This document shows, one piece after another, positions 20,004-32,336 of a stretch of DNA of 64,000 nt. Positions within the stretch are counted from its first letter, which is position 1; each line of letters starts with the position of its first letter. The position numbers and the translations under genes are program-made. Origin of the DNA: Ilyonectria destructans. Its lineage: Eukaryota; Ascomycota; Sordariomycetes; Hypocreales; Nectriaceae. The notes under the pieces are model-generated. The model saw nothing but the letters and a program-made list of their open reading frames with translations, was not told the origin of the DNA and did no database searches. Location: the NCBI GenBank assembly GCA_020740775.1, contig JAHEWK010000025.1:310001-374000 (forward strand), in the 5' to 3' direction.

Positions 20004-23000
20004 CATGGGCGGAGGTGACGGCTTGACAGCACCTGAAGCCGGCAGAGACGGCAGAGACGGCGGTATGGCGGTGAGGGTCGAAAGCTTGAGGAAGCCGCCG
20101 TGCATGTTATATTTATAGATACGAGTATATGTTGAAGGGAGTTTCAGAATTCAGTAGTACTAAATTGTTTCGGCCGTGCTGCTAACAAACTATCGAACTT
20201 GTACGGAATACCAGATCCCGGTGGTGAAACCAATTTGACTTTTGCGAACATAACATATCCCTGGTAGCCAGTAACCAAAGCAACCAAAGCACAACAACCT
20301 TCCCGCCGCCCTCCTCTTTCTCTTTCTCTCTCGCCTTCCCTTCCTCTCCCTCTCCCTCTTACTACGAGTCACGCCGACTCGTACAGACAAGGCCATGCCT
20401 ACGTTTCAGTCGAGCTCCAGACACCCTTGTGACTTGTCTTGTCGTGTTTGGTGGCGAGGCTCCTACAATGAAGACGATGTCACACCCTCACGAGCGGTAT
20501 ACAGAAATACGGATGGGAGGGAAAGTATATCCAATAGCATGCGCGTCTTGTACTGTCTATATAGAAGAGAAGTGTGCTTTTTTGACTTTGTGCCAGCAGC
20601 AACTCGCCCTTGATGGAGTGGATAGCAAATAATATAGTCTATATATAAAATAAAATGCATTGAATGCAGTAAGGGTTGCACCCATGCACACACCGTCGAT
20701 GTAAATCCACCTTACTTTTGAGTTGATGCCTCTAATGAAATACGGAAGAATGACTAATTCCAACAGCGATGTCGTTCTCCAACTCACACTAGCTGAAGCA
20801 TTTAAGACAACGCCAATGCCTACAGCTCGCACACTTCTCGTTGCTCGCCTGAGCGCCTCCGTATGCACAAGCACACTGGAGGAGGATACGTAAGTACTTG
20901 TTTCGTGTAACGCAGGAGGTTCATAGGGGTGAGCAACATACACATTGCCATATGCCGGCCAAAGCTTTCGGACCCGGGTATCTCAGTGCCTGCTGGATCG
21001 ACCCAAGGCCTGGGTATGGGGGCGGAGCTGTCGCGTCTCGGGCTCCGAGGCGAGTCTCGACGTCTTCATGTGGGTCGAGATGATGCTCAAGATGGTTGGT
21101 AGAGTGCTCTTGCGGCGATTTCATGATGGACTTGGCTACTTTGAGCTCGATGTGCGAGGGCATAACGTCTAGCTGCGGTGTACTGATGCCAGTGGCGGAG
21201 GCACGAAAGGGTAAGGGGGGTTGGCGGGGTGTAGCAGGGAAGCGAGGGATTCCCAGTGGTCGTTACACCGATGTTTTGCGTGGTGCTTGAGGAACAGGCT
21301 GACTCGAGTGTGTCCGCAATCAACTGGGGAAAAAATAATCAATCAACTCAAGGTGTTGGAGCCGGCGTTGGCAGAAAGAATAGAGACGGGAGGTGGGACG
21401 GGAGACATGAAGGGCTTTATGGTCCGAAGAACTGCGTGTGCTGGGTTAGTCAAAGACTGCCACTGGAGTCAGGGAGGGAGTTTAAATTTCAACCCCATCC
21501 CAGGACCTCCTGCGCCAGCCCCGGGTCCATGCCGTCGTCCGGCGTTCATATCATGACCCCCCCGGTCCGAAATTACGGTACTCGGCTCCTAGTCAGGGGG
21601 CGGTTCCTGACCCCTGCACGCCAGGGAATGATTGCCGAACCCCAAAGAAGCCCCAAAGAAGTCCCCAAGAAACCCGACGTAACCTATGATATGTAGCACA
21701 TCTATGTCTGACTAGTACTGTACCTACTGGTAGAAGTCCTCGACGATGCCTGGTGCTAAAATGAGCTGTTCTTCATTGAATTTGCAGGAGCCACAACTGG
21801 AAAGAATGTTGAAGAAGCTCAGTTTGGGCACTAGGTGTACTGCGTAGCAGTATTGTAGTGGGCATAGGTACCATATGGCAACGCTTCACTGGGGGCCATG
21901 TTTGGCGACCAGTGCGGGCGACGTGCCTAAAGGCTAAAACGCCAAAAAATGGAGGACCGAATACGCCATACGTCACTGACCGGGGCACAACCTCCGAGGG
22001 GTCCAAGTGGATGTTACCCAGGGGTTGGAAGCAGACCTCGCTAGCTTTGGCTGACCTTCTCCTCTATGGGGCAGCTAAGAAGAGTACCCCGCGGATCCAC
22101 GCCTAGTCTACGGAGTGGAAGCCGGGACTAGGGAGACCCAGGGCCATGAATGGCTGACCACAACCTTGTTTGCCTGCGTATCAACGTAGCCACCCCCCCT
22201 GGTACGCCGTCTAAAACACTGCCGAGGGCTAGCCTCACCAGCAAACATGAGCTGAGGCTGAGATCAAATTATTGCCCATGGCGGGTGTGCCGTAAACCAG
22301 TCTGAACCAGTCCGAGCCGGTCGTTTTTGCCGTTGTAGAACACGGGGGCTGTGTTGTAGTGCCAAATCCCGGACCGTTCTGGCGTCACTCCCGGCAGAGT
22401 CGTTCCCGAACTGCCATCCGGGCAACATGAGGATGACTGAAAGAATGAACGGTTAGTGTGACTTGACCACGTCACCCACCCACGCCTACTCAAGCTACCT
22501 TGTAGTTGTAGTGTGCGTAGTCACAGCCTTCTCTCTATCCTAACCCAATTTCTACTCTGGTTTTTTTTTTTGGCCTTCGTTGCACATGTGCGCTTCCCTT
22601 GCTGATCTCGTATCATCATTACCCTAATCACCATCATTTGCGGTGGCTGCTATTGAAGCGGCCAGACTGAAGATCGACGGCGAGCTCTAGCTAACAAAGC
22701 GGGTGGCCGCAAAGCTGTAGAGAAGAGAGCGCTATCGTACAGAGAGGGGTTCAGCTAATCGAGATGGGCACAGGCATGAAGGCTGAATCCGCCACCAACC
22801 TAACGTAGGTACCGAACGGGGAAACAAACGCCCCCATCCGCCCAGTGTCCTTGTTCCTGGTGCGGTCCAGAAGCCGCCCTGGATCGATTGGTGGAGACGG
22901 CGAGTTAACCACCCAGGCGCTTGGGACTATCAAAGCTCTTCGAAGGGGGGGAGGGGCATGGTTGTGGATATGGCATGGGAGGTCATGAAGGTAGAGGTAC

Positions 23001-23893
23001 AAGGAAATAATGTAGCGTGCGTTATTTGTCCGGTCCTCGGTCGCGTGCACTGGCAGTCAGTCAGCAGTCAGTGGACTGCAGGGGCAGCGATGCAACCTCC
23101 AGTCAATACGAAGTAAGACATACCTACCCTACCTACCTACAGGGGGGCTAGCGCTTGGGCTGGCTTGTTATTGAAAGGCGCTGCAGGGAGCGAAGCCGAC
23201 GAGCACCATGGGCGACGTGGGTGAGGGATACGAGGGTAAACCGTCGAGGTCATGGGATCCCAATGGATAGCAATGACGAACGAACGGGGTGAGTAAAAGG
23301 ACCTAAGAAACCCAGAAATAGAAAAGCCCCGAAGGTGTCGAGTCAGCAACATGGAAAGGTCCATCTGTCCCATATCATAGGCTATGGCAAGGCGGGACTC
23401 CGCTCTCGCGCCCTGACCCTCAATCGGAGCAAGACATCATAAATCAGCAGCCACAACTTTAAGTTTCCCAGGCTAAAACACATAACAGTTCTGGCCGTTA
23501 CAGGCCTAAGTAGGCAGGACTTCTTCAACCATCCACTTCTCTACGGCAATGAGCACTAGCCCCTCTAACCTCAAATACCAATCACACACAGCGACCTTTG
23601 ACCTCTCGCAACGTATTGCATCTCTGGTTAACCGCCATCATGCTGCATAGAATTAAAGACTGCCAGGAAAAGCCGAAGACCTGTATCGTAGAGTCTTTTT
23701 GAATTGAGAAACTAAAGGACTCTGATCAGACATCATGCCCGGGTAAGGTATGTATGTTTGTATGTATATTTTTCGTCCGGGGGCCGTTAGGCCCGTAGAG
23801 TCCCCTACTGGGGCACAGGACGTGCTGAGCTAGGGATCCTAATCTACAATCTACATAATGCCATTAGGTGGGGTAAGGCTTAGTCATTTGCGA
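20004..23893. other. Gene-poor stretch, no gene seen
   Basis: Only short overlapping frames. It contains a pyrimidine-rich tract at about 20304-20370, a T11 run at about 22561 and an AT-rich segment near 20620-20660. No transposase, RNA gene or long repeat recognised. Confidence 0.45.
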
Positions 23894-23955
23894 CGCGAAA
23901 TTGGGGCTCAATAGGTGTACGGGGCCCCGTACACCTATTGAGCCCCCGCGAAATT
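23894..23955. mobile_element. 44-bp perfect palindrome flanked by a 9-bp target duplication
   Basis: 23903-23924 (ggggctcaataggtgtac plus gggg) is followed without spacer by its exact reverse complement at 23925-23946. The 9 bp cgcgaaatt occur directly on both sides (23894-23902 and 23947-23955). This is what a DNA transposon reduced to two abutting terminal repeats would look like. The 9-bp duplication length is typical of Mutator-like elements, but no transposase of that family is in the window. Confidence 0.75.
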
Positions 23956-24287
23956 AGTCCTCCCCAACGAAAAACATTTTTCTGCAAAAGGCGAAAACAG
24001 ACCACTATCCAGCATATCATCGGCTCAAAGGCGCATTGTGTCGAGCCTGTTACCCGTCGGCGGGATGACCAGGCGCGGCTGAGAAACAGTAGCCGCAGAA
24101 CCAGCCTGTTACCAGGAAGGCCATGGGCGTGGCAGCACGAGGCTGCCTCGGGTAGTCCCGGTCAGGTGAAGGGTGCTGTAACACCTTTCTTCTGGCCGAG
24201 CCCAGGTAATAAGGAGGAGGAACAAATGAGAAGAGAAGAGTTTGAAAAAGGGGGAAGGAGCGCGAGCGCGTCTCGAGTCAGCCTCGT
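23956..24287. other. Intergenic, 3' side of the LINE remnant
   Basis: Probably includes the 3' untranslated part of the minus-strand LINE. No clear poly(A) or simple-repeat tail was found, so the element's 3' end is not placed. Confidence 0.35.
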
Positions 24288-25950
24288 CTAGTGACGTGGA
24301 CAAATCTTTTCAAAGAAGGCGTTTGTTTTGGCCAGCTTGACAAACTTGTCGAAGTCTCTTCCTATTGCAAGGTTGGCTGCTGCATTCGGTGAGGGGGCCA
24401 GCCTCATCCGATAACGCGGCGGTACCTTTCTGCAATAGAAGATATGATCAGGTGCTTTGAGTCGGTTGCACGAGCAGACCACTCGTGCTTCGCTGTGGTC
24501 AAATCTTACGTGATATGCGGCGAAGTCCCCATGGAGGGATCTTGCTGCGAGCAGATGGTGCAAGACTGCACGCGAGAGCGAGAGCTCCGGTGGGCAGCCC
24601 GTGGTCGTCTTGAGATTGAATCTTCTGTACTGCTCGGGGGAGGAGGTAGACCGTATGGCCTGGTATCCAACGCACTTGTGTAGCTCCATGCGATGCAACT
24701 AAGGCCAGGAACTCGAGGAAGACTTCTTGGGAGGAGTCAGATGGTGTGCCTCGTAGGCATGTGGCGGCAGCCAGGTTATCCAGGCAAACTATAATGTCCT
24801 GTGTTGCTGATTCTCGGAGGTTTAGGGCGGCGTTCAGGCCCTCTAGTGCTCCTGTGGCCTCAGCATCGAAGACCTCAGCTGGCCCGAGGCGACCTGATCC
24901 ATCGAAGATCGGGAGATTATTCTGGTGGATGGTGAAGCCGTAGCTAGCTGCTCCCTCTGGGGACAAGGAGCCGTCTGAGTATACAATCAAGGTGAGCGGG
25001 TTGAGTGACTGAATCCAATGGAGGAAGGTCTCAGCAGATTCTTCTTTTGATGCTATCTGTAGCGGTACTGCCTGCTCGTTGTTAAAGCATTGCTGGATGA
25101 GCGTCGGTCGTATGCAAGGCGCGAGGAGCTCATTAGTACGTCGAAGACGTGTCCTGAAGCTGCTCTCTGTCGGTGCTTGATATCTCCGTTTGATGAGATC
25201 GTGGTATGCGGGTTGTCTGGGTGGGAGCGTTCGACTTGCCAGGGGGTGGGCCTCGTCAAGCGATTTAAGTCGAGCAGAGAACCGGAGTCGCCGTGCTTCG
25301 AGAAGCTGGGCGACTGGTGGTATGCCGCTTTCCCGGTGGAGGGCGGGGATGGGTGTCGTCCTCCAGACGGGGAGTATGGCTCTCATAGGTTGGTTTATGG
25401 CCTTGGTCATTCTGTGTATGAGATGTTGGTTGCTCGATGGTAGGTCTTTGGATGGCTGATTCCATCGCGGCCGGGTTGTGCCTGGGTACCACGCTTCCGC
25501 GCCGTGGAGCAGGACTGGTTCGACACATGCTCTGACGGCGCTTCGTACGGCGCTGGGCACCGGGCCATGTTTCGTATTGGTGAGTCCGCACAAGTGGTAG
25601 GCGACTGCTTGCGCTTTCGCTGTCCACTTCTCTACGTGAATTCGGAATGATAGTCTGCTGTCTAGCCAGATGCCTAGCCAGCGTAGAGCCGCTTCAGGAT
25701 GTTTCACGACATCATCGTGGCGTATCGCCGGCGCGGTCTTGAGTTTGCTGCGAGAGAAGTGCATGACCTCCGTCTTCTTCGGGTCGAAAGATACGCCGTT
25801 TGCCGCGCCCCAACGGACCAGTTCTTCGACGGACCTTGATGCCGCCGCCGCAGTCTCGTCCACTGTGTCACCTGTGCACAGGATGCCTGTGTCATCTGCA
25901 TAGCCGAACCGGCCTAGGGGGTTGCTTAATCGGTAGATAGGTTCCGTGTG
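24288..25950 (-). pseudogene. Tad-type LINE remnant (end of reverse transcriptase, RNase H, CCHC tail)
   Basis: 5'-truncated non-LTR retrotransposon ORF2. It enters inside the reverse transcriptase at TEPIYRLSNPLGRF, just before the active-site box FGYADDTGILC (YADD at 25902-25891). It continues through the thumb region to an RNase H with SDGSLS, AEVFDAEATGAL and IIVCLDN (three of the four acidic residues). After RWIPGHT the frame jumps to VYLLPRAV, while a second frame resumes family sequence at SSPEQYRRFNLKTTTGC, so roughly the GNEEAD part is deleted and the frame is shifted. The second frame ends with a zinc-knuckle-like CSCNRLKAPDHIFYC and the stop at 24288. Endonuclease and ORF1 are absent. 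Inactive. Confidence 0.85.
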
Positions 25951-27381
25951 ACAAAACGACGGGCATTTGATTACGGCGTCTATGTAGCCTGTCCGCTCTC
26001 GGGTTGGGTCTCTGCCCTCCGGCGAGTTAAGCCCCGCCGAGAATGGCGGAGGAGCTGTCCTGAACTGGACTTGTGACGAAGGTAGATAATCCTGGACCCA
26101 AGGACGGCCAAATGTGTCTCAAAATGGGGCAGGATTGACTTTCTGATTACATGTGTTTCCCGGTCCGCGAGAGGCGCGAGGAATCAGGCCGAGACGAGGC
26201 GACGGCTTGCCCACGATCGTTGGTCAATATGCAACAGGGATGCTATCAACAAGCCCAGATCAGTTTGATGCTTGGAGTCCTCGTAGTCAGGGTTGCTTTT
26301 AGTCACACATGGGAACGCAAATCAATGCCTCCCAAAATCACAATATCAGCTCTCCTCAACCTTGGTTAGTCCTCATCAAAGACGCACGACGAGCATCACA
26401 AAGAAACCGGCCATCTTTGCTCAATGGCAGGCATGCTCACAGTGGGAGGGACCCAACGAGCGGTAGAATCTCAAGCCTGACTGGTAAGGACTCGGCGACG
26501 GGTGGCATCGCCGCCGGTGGCCCGTCCGTCACAACGAGTAAAGTCCCGTCAGCCATCATTGGTCCTCGGAGACCATGCGTCGTGTTACGCCACTTGTGAG
26601 CAAAGAGGGTAGGCAATGACCCCGATACCCAGCACATTATGCACCGCCCTCCCTTGACACGCGGTTGGTACTCGGGCTTCGGGCCTCGACGCGCGACGGA
26701 CGCGTGGAGGCACAACTTCCTTCACAGTAGAACGGGACTTGTTCGGGGCGAGTGGAATCGTGTCCACCACCGTACTAACACTTCGCCACGACCGGGGCAT
26801 CAGGCCGTGGCCATGAATTACCTGCAGTGTGATCTATTCAGCGGCTGAAAACCGACCCCTGTGTGGATGTTGCACTTTGGGAGGAGGGAGGGGTGTCCCG
26901 AGTCAGCCAACAACAGCCAGGACTCCACGTCGCGGAGCTAAAAATGTGCTGTACGTACCATGTACGTACCTCGGAACTGGGCCGTTTGGGCTGCGACCAG
27001 GTCCCCTGTCCAGATTGCATGTCTCCGCTGTGTTGCATTACGTGGTAAAGGGACTAGCTCCGTTGCCTTGCCCCAGGATTATGGTTCGCATGTTTGCCAT
27101 ATCGATCCGGTCGGTCTCCCCGGTGCGTTGTACCGCTCTGACCCAGGGCGGCCACCTTGTAGAAAGCAATTACAGCCTCGATATGATGATTGCCTCAAAG
27201 TTGCCTCATCAAGCAGGGTGAACCGTTCCACTCCGACGCGGACAACAAACATCCCTCATATGAAGGCACAATCCAAACCGCCATGTGAAACTGCTACCCC
27301 ACAACCCTCCGACCTAAACCGCAACAATCTCTAGGCACCCGAAGGAAAACACTTTACCAGCCTCGCGGACCACATACCGTC
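25951..27381. other. Gene-poor stretch, no gene seen
   Basis: A frame stays open upstream of the LINE to about 26090, but it does not resemble reverse transcriptase and is probably chance. The rest holds only short frames; part of it is the promoter of the zinc-finger/Est1-like gene. Confidence 0.4.
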
Positions 27382-29351
27382 ATGGAATTCGCCAAATCGC
27401 CTACTCCTTTGAGGAATAATCACCGTCGGGAAGTCGCTGAAGCACGCCTAATTTCACCATGTCCGAAATGTGGATTAGAGGTCCGCAACGACCTCAAGCT
27501 GGAATTTCGTGCTCACGTCCTGGCCGATCATGCAACACATAGTAGTTGGCTTACGGATGAGGATATCGATAAGGCGTTTAAGAGTTTAACGGATATACCG
27601 TAAGTTCATACGCTGGGCCCCGACATCGACCGATTTCTAACTCCCCTTCAGGCAGCCAGAAACACAACAAACAGCTCGTCCACCCCACCAGCGTCAGGGA
27701 ACCGAGCAGGCGCCGTAGGTTCCCCTCAGACTCTAAACTATACTGTCTAACGTCCCTCTAGGAGCCAAGACGAGTCCGATAGAAACGAAGCCCTTGCAGT
27801 TATTGTGTCACGTCAAGCGGACGGTCCGTGTCCGATATGTAACGAGCAGATACAGGGCAGCTATAGGTCCCACTTCATCAATCACAAGGATGAGGAGCTC
27901 TTAGCACTGTATGCGAAGCTCATGTAGGTCCTCTTTGTGCCCTAATTTGACCTCCTTTAACATCCCCATAGGCCACCCCAGCCTTCCTCCCACGCCAATG
28001 AGGCTGAGCCTGTTATCCAAATGATGCGCCAACCAGAGACCAGGCCCATTTCTCAGGACCAACTCGTCGCTGAAGTTAAGGGTATCTATGCTGGCCTAGT
28101 CATGGTTGAAACAAAGTGCATAGAAGTCGACAATGCCCAGTTATCAAACACAGATGCTAACAAACTCAATAATGAGCAATGGCAGGCGCTAATCGCCCTG
28201 CACCGAACACTTCTGCACGAGCATCATGACTTCTTCCTTGCCAGCCAGCATCCCTCAGCCAGTGTACCACTGCGTGGCCTTGCTTCAAAATATGCCATGC
28301 CTGCTCGGATGTGGCGCCACGGAACCCACTCCTTTCTTGAACTCCTCCGGCATCGATTGCCGGCATCCCTCGAACATATGCTTACCTTCTTGTATCTTGC
28401 GTATAGTATGATGGCATTGCTATATGAGACAGTGCCAGCATTCGAGGATACTTGGATCGAATGTTTGGGAGACCTTGGCCGCTATCGCATGGCAATCGAG
28501 GACGACGATATTAAAGATCGAGAAGTCTGGACTGGGGTGAGCCAGCACTGGTACAGTAAGGCGTCGAATAAGTCTCCAAACACCGGCCGCCTTTACCATC
28601 ATTTGGCGATCTTGGCTCGACCCAATGCGTTACAACAGCTATACTACTACGCCAAGTCGCTCTGTGTGCCGATCCCATTCCTTAGTGCGAGGGAAAGCGT
28701 TATGACCCTCTTTGACCCTATCTTGGATTCCGATCCGCGTCACCTATCAGAAGTCGATACCAACTTTGTCCGGGTGCATGGAATTCTCTTCTTGGGCAAA
28801 GGGGACGAGAACAAGCTTAAAGCCTCAATGGAAAGGTTCCTAACCCTCCTTGATTCGAAAATTGCCGGACTCACCAAGAAGTGGCTTGAAGCAGGGTGTG
28901 TACTTTCGCAACTCTCGAGGAATCTCTATTAACATAACTTAGTTATTTCATGGGCATTGCCACCTGTTATTCGCTCCTCGATTATGGTAATGAATCCAAT
29001 GTTCTCATGAGGGCTATATCTCGGCGACCAGATGAGACAGATGTTACCATGGGGAACTAGGTACTGGAGGTACCCCCTAGTGAATCCTTTAAGAAAGCAC
29101 TCGAGTTTGCGGTCAAGACATATAAGATCGTGGTTATCCGCTGGGGAGATACGAACACTCTTCCATTCGTTCATTCGATGATGGTATTCATTCATAAGGT
29201 GGCGCAATACCCGGCTGCTATGTCATACCTTGAACAGGTGTTTCCCTGGAAGTTGACTATGGTCATGCTGAACTACCACTTGACCTCGTGCGACTTCGAA
29301 CCAAGAATGGACGGCGACTTCCCTGGTCCGGAGAAGGATGTGGCCCCCAGG

Positions 29352-32336
29352 CAGCGCTCCGAACAAAGCAAAACAAAACAAAATTGACCACTATTTTGTT
29401 TTGTTTTGAAATAATACAGGCTGATATTGATTTGGTATTGATTTGTATTGAATATTACCAAAATGCTATCAAAGGCTTAGTAAGTCGGGAGACAGCCAAC
29501 AATCATTGGATCTGTAAGCAACATACGTGCTTCAAATTGCCCCATTTCCCAGCCAAAACTTGAGGCATATGAGCTTCTCGATTGTCAAATCTTTCAGACT
29601 GTGCCTCTGCGTTGATACCGCCAATTTGCAATGGCTGAACGTTCTCTCGCACTCACACGAAGTGGCCGGAATTGACAGTATATCGAAGGCCATTTTTGCT
29701 AGCCGTGGCAACGAATCCTGGTGCTGCCGCCACCACTCTAACGGGTCCTTCACAGGTAACAACGGCCCCGAGAAGTAGGAAGTAAGCTCATCCTTCTGTG
29801 TTAAGTCCTCAGGCTTATCGTAGAAGTCGTCATCGATGAGGTAACATGGCTGGGCCTGATCAACCGGCTGGTTATCTCGAAGGTCAAGCTTGTTGTATTC
29901 GTCGTCGAAGAACTTCGTGAAGGTGGAAAACACGTGTTGAGCATGTTCTTCATCAAGGTTCTTCTCAATCCATCGCTTCTTGAGGCCAGGGTGTAGGATC
30001 ATCGCTGCCCAGTAGGCAGGCGAGTGGTCGAGAGTAGCAATGTATTTCTCAATTTTAAAGATCGCTACTGAAAGACTGGCACGCAAAGCGTGAAGGTTCT
30101 TATCGTCAGAGAAAGTAGGATCTTCGGAATTTCCGGATTTGCCAGATTCGCCAGATTCGCACATAATAGTGGCTCGGATCGTGCCAGGTAACTTCATGGC
30201 GGAACCTCCGTATCGCTCCGGGAGTCGTCTTTCGCGCTGCGGTCGCTGCGATTGAGATTCCAGCGGCGTGGTCGGTCGCAGAGCCGGAACTTCGTCACCG
30301 ATGAATATGGAGCGGCCGGCATATTCAGGGCCGGTTATTTCTTGATTGACGAGCTCGTCGGCGTAGACCTTTTTCTTCTCGTGGAAGTGGTCGAGGAGAT
30401 AGTATAACGAAGCCGCTACTTCCGCGAAATGAGGCGCCCTGCTTTCGAATAGCTTCGTGAGCCGTTGACAAGGCGTGAGTATTTCAATCGCGATCGCGAG
30501 GAAAGACCAGTCGTCGTCATGCAATACGTATTCCGCAGGGAGGCGGCGTTTGGCGTCCCTCTCTTGAAGCGCCCTCCTCTGGAAAACCTCGATCGGATCT
30601 TTTAACTTCATCGCTCTCTCTGCAGAGGCGAGGAAAGAGTTCCATCTCGTATCGTTATCCTGCTTTACCATCAACCCGCCAAGGTCGCGAAGGTTCCAGA
30701 GGACCTGGCCGAATTCAAGGAGCTCCTCCTCCGTAAGCTTTCCGTAGGTAAGGTCGAGAAACCGCTCTCTCCGCTGCGGAGATCTTCTGATCCAGCTCGT
30801 CAGGTTGTGTAACCTTTGAATTGCTGACGATTGACGCCAGTCTTCAAGGAATTTGATCTCTTCTAGCAAAGATTTATACTCCTCTGAGTGAGGATCAAGC
30901 TTCTTGAGCGCCTCCTTCTTCGAGCCTCCGAGGAATCCGGTTGCGACGAGGTTTATTTGGTGATTAACGCAGCGAATCCTGCGTTGAGCGCTAAGCTCTG
31001 CGATTTCGTCAGTGGCAGATTCTGCACCTGAAAGACCGCAAAAGAGCTCCGTAACTGCGCCGTCGCACGAGTCTGCGTTATCAGCAGTCAAGTAGCCGAG
31101 AGTCTCGGAGATCGCGAAATCTTCGATTACGCTCTGTAAAACTGGGCCGAGATTCTCACCACCGTGACCGCCGAGTACGCGTTTGAGGGCTAGGAAGCGA
31201 GATTGAAGCTGTTGCGAGGCGCTGACGAAGTGAACGGTGATACCGAGGAGCGCGTATTGATTCGGGGAGGTCCAGAGATCGAAAGAGAGATGCTTCTTGT
31301 AAGGGGAGGCGGCGAGCTCTGTTTTCAGGAGCCCTTTCTGTGATTCGACCTCGGCGTTGAGCCACGATTTGACAGTATCTCCGCACAGAGGCAGAAGCTC
31401 CTGAACAAGATCCTTATTTAACAAGCAGAGAAGCTGGCGAAAAAGCGGGTGTTCGATTCCAGAGAAGGGAATATTCGCCTTCGATATCCAGCCTAACAGT
31501 GTATCTCGGAAAGTCTGCCCCGTCGATTTACTCACAACAGCCTTCCGCAGGCTCTCCTGTAGAGTCCTCTGACTCTTCTGTGGGCGCGGATTCGCTTCAG
31601 AACCAGTCGAATCGCTTCCCTCTACGGAAGAGGTACGAGAGCGAAGAAGTCTGTGATGCTGCCGCAAGTGATCCAGCGGTCCAGAAGTCGTACCTCTAGG
31701 CAGGGAAAAAATCGTTGTTATACCATGCTCATCACAGAGATCACAGAGCCAGTATTCGCCACAGTTTCGGTGCTCGCGATCGAGCTTGACGAAGCGTGAG
31801 CCGTACGGTTCGATCGGGGATCTTTTCTTCCGTTTTTTATCCACCCACTCCGACCGAATATAGGGCTTGCTGTTAATTAGGATCTTCGGCATATCGCATA
31901 CTGCACTTGGGAGGTTTGCTTCGTCGACATCATCAAGTTGGTCCTTTACGCTGCGAGCTCGGCGAAGAACTGAAAAGGCGCCACCACCGGCGTGCGGAAT
32001 GTTTGTGAGAGCCCCGGAAGACTGACTGGCTGACTGGCTAGGCGTCAGGCTCGATACCGACGAGGAATCGTCGAAAAATGGATCGTTGGGGTTAGCCATC
32101 TTGACGATGTTGGCGATGGGCCCATGTGCAAAAATTTGACTGGAAAAGTGGACTATTGGGCCTTGGGAAGCACTTACCCTATGGCCGACTGACAGGGGGG
32201 ATTTTACCAAAATATACCAAAATTACCAATACAAAATGGTAGGCTAGTATTGTTTTGAATAGCTTCAATTTTGCTTTGTTTTGTATTGATTTATATTGAT
32301 TTGATTTGGTAGTGTTTTGTTTTGTTCGGAGCGCTG
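29352..32336 (-). mobile_element. Complete hAT transposon with 8-bp target duplication
   Basis: Ends are cagcgctccgaac and its reverse complement gttcggagcgctg; the 8 bp cccccagg occur on both sides (29344-29351, 32337-32344). Terminal regions are rich in ttgttttg/caaaacaa and ttgatttatattg units. It carries one long transposase ORF. Size 2,985 bp. Confidence 0.9.
29532..32210 (-). CDS. hAT-family transposase, intact
   Basis: 892-residue single ORF that would cut and paste the surrounding element. Near residues 140-185 there is a BED-type zinc finger (YWLCDLCDEHG ... DHLRQHH). The RNase H-like core starts with LSFDLWTSPNQYALLGIT and continues with LGYLTADNADSCDGA and IRCVNHQINLVATGF. A long insertion with KQDNDTRWNSFLASAERA follows. 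The C-terminal dimerisation region reads PRLAKMAFDILSIPATSCECERTFS, then LKDLTIEKLICLKFWL. Length and all family blocks are as expected for a full transposase and I see no internal stop. The ATG at 32210 leaves about 125 bp to the element's end. It is inserted antisense to the host gene. Confidence 0.9.
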   Translation of the reverse strand: MVKSPLSVGHRVSASQGPIVHFSSQIFAHGPIANIVKMANPNDPFFDDSSSVSSLTPSQSASQSSGALTNIPHAGGGAFSVLRRARSVKDQLDDVDEANLPSAVCDMPKILINSKPYIRSEWVDKKRKKRSPIEPYGSRFVKLDREHRNCGEYWLCDLCDEHGITTIFSLPRGTTSGPLDHLRQHHRLLRSRTSSVEGSDSTGSEANPRPQKSQRTLQESLRKAVVSKSTGQTFRDTLLGWISKANIPFSGIEHPLFRQLLCLLNKDLVQELLPLCGDTVKSWLNAEVESQKGLLKTELAASPYKKHLSFDLWTSPNQYALLGITVHFVSASQQLQSRFLALKRVLGGHGGENLGPVLQSVIEDFAISETLGYLTADNADSCDGAVTELFCGLSGAESATDEIAELSAQRRIRCVNHQINLVATGFLGGSKKEALKKLDPHSEEYKSLLEEIKFLEDWRQSSAIQRLHNLTSWIRRSPQRRERFLDLTYGKLTEEELLEFGQVLWNLRDLGGLMVKQDNDTRWNSFLASAERAMKLKDPIEVFQRRALQERDAKRRLPAEYVLHDDDWSFLAIAIEILTPCQRLTKLFESRAPHFAEVAASLYYLLDHFHEKKKVYADELVNQEITGPEYAGRSIFIGDEVPALRPTTPLESQSQRPQRERRLPERYGGSAMKLPGTIRATIMCESGESGKSGNSEDPTFSDDKNLHALRASLSVAIFKIEKYIATLDHSPAYWAAMILHPGLKKRWIEKNLDEEHAQHVFSTFTKFFDDEYNKLDLRDNQPVDQAQPCYLIDDDFYDKPEDLTQKDELTSYFSGPLLPVKDPLEWWRQHQDSLPRLAKMAFDILSIPATSCECERTFSHCKLAVSTQRHSLKDLTIEKLICLKFWLGNGAI

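Noticed and set aside
25951..26090. Further reverse transcriptase upstream of the LINE YADD box
   Set aside because: The frame stays open but lacks the QGSP-type block expected there; treated as the truncation junction.
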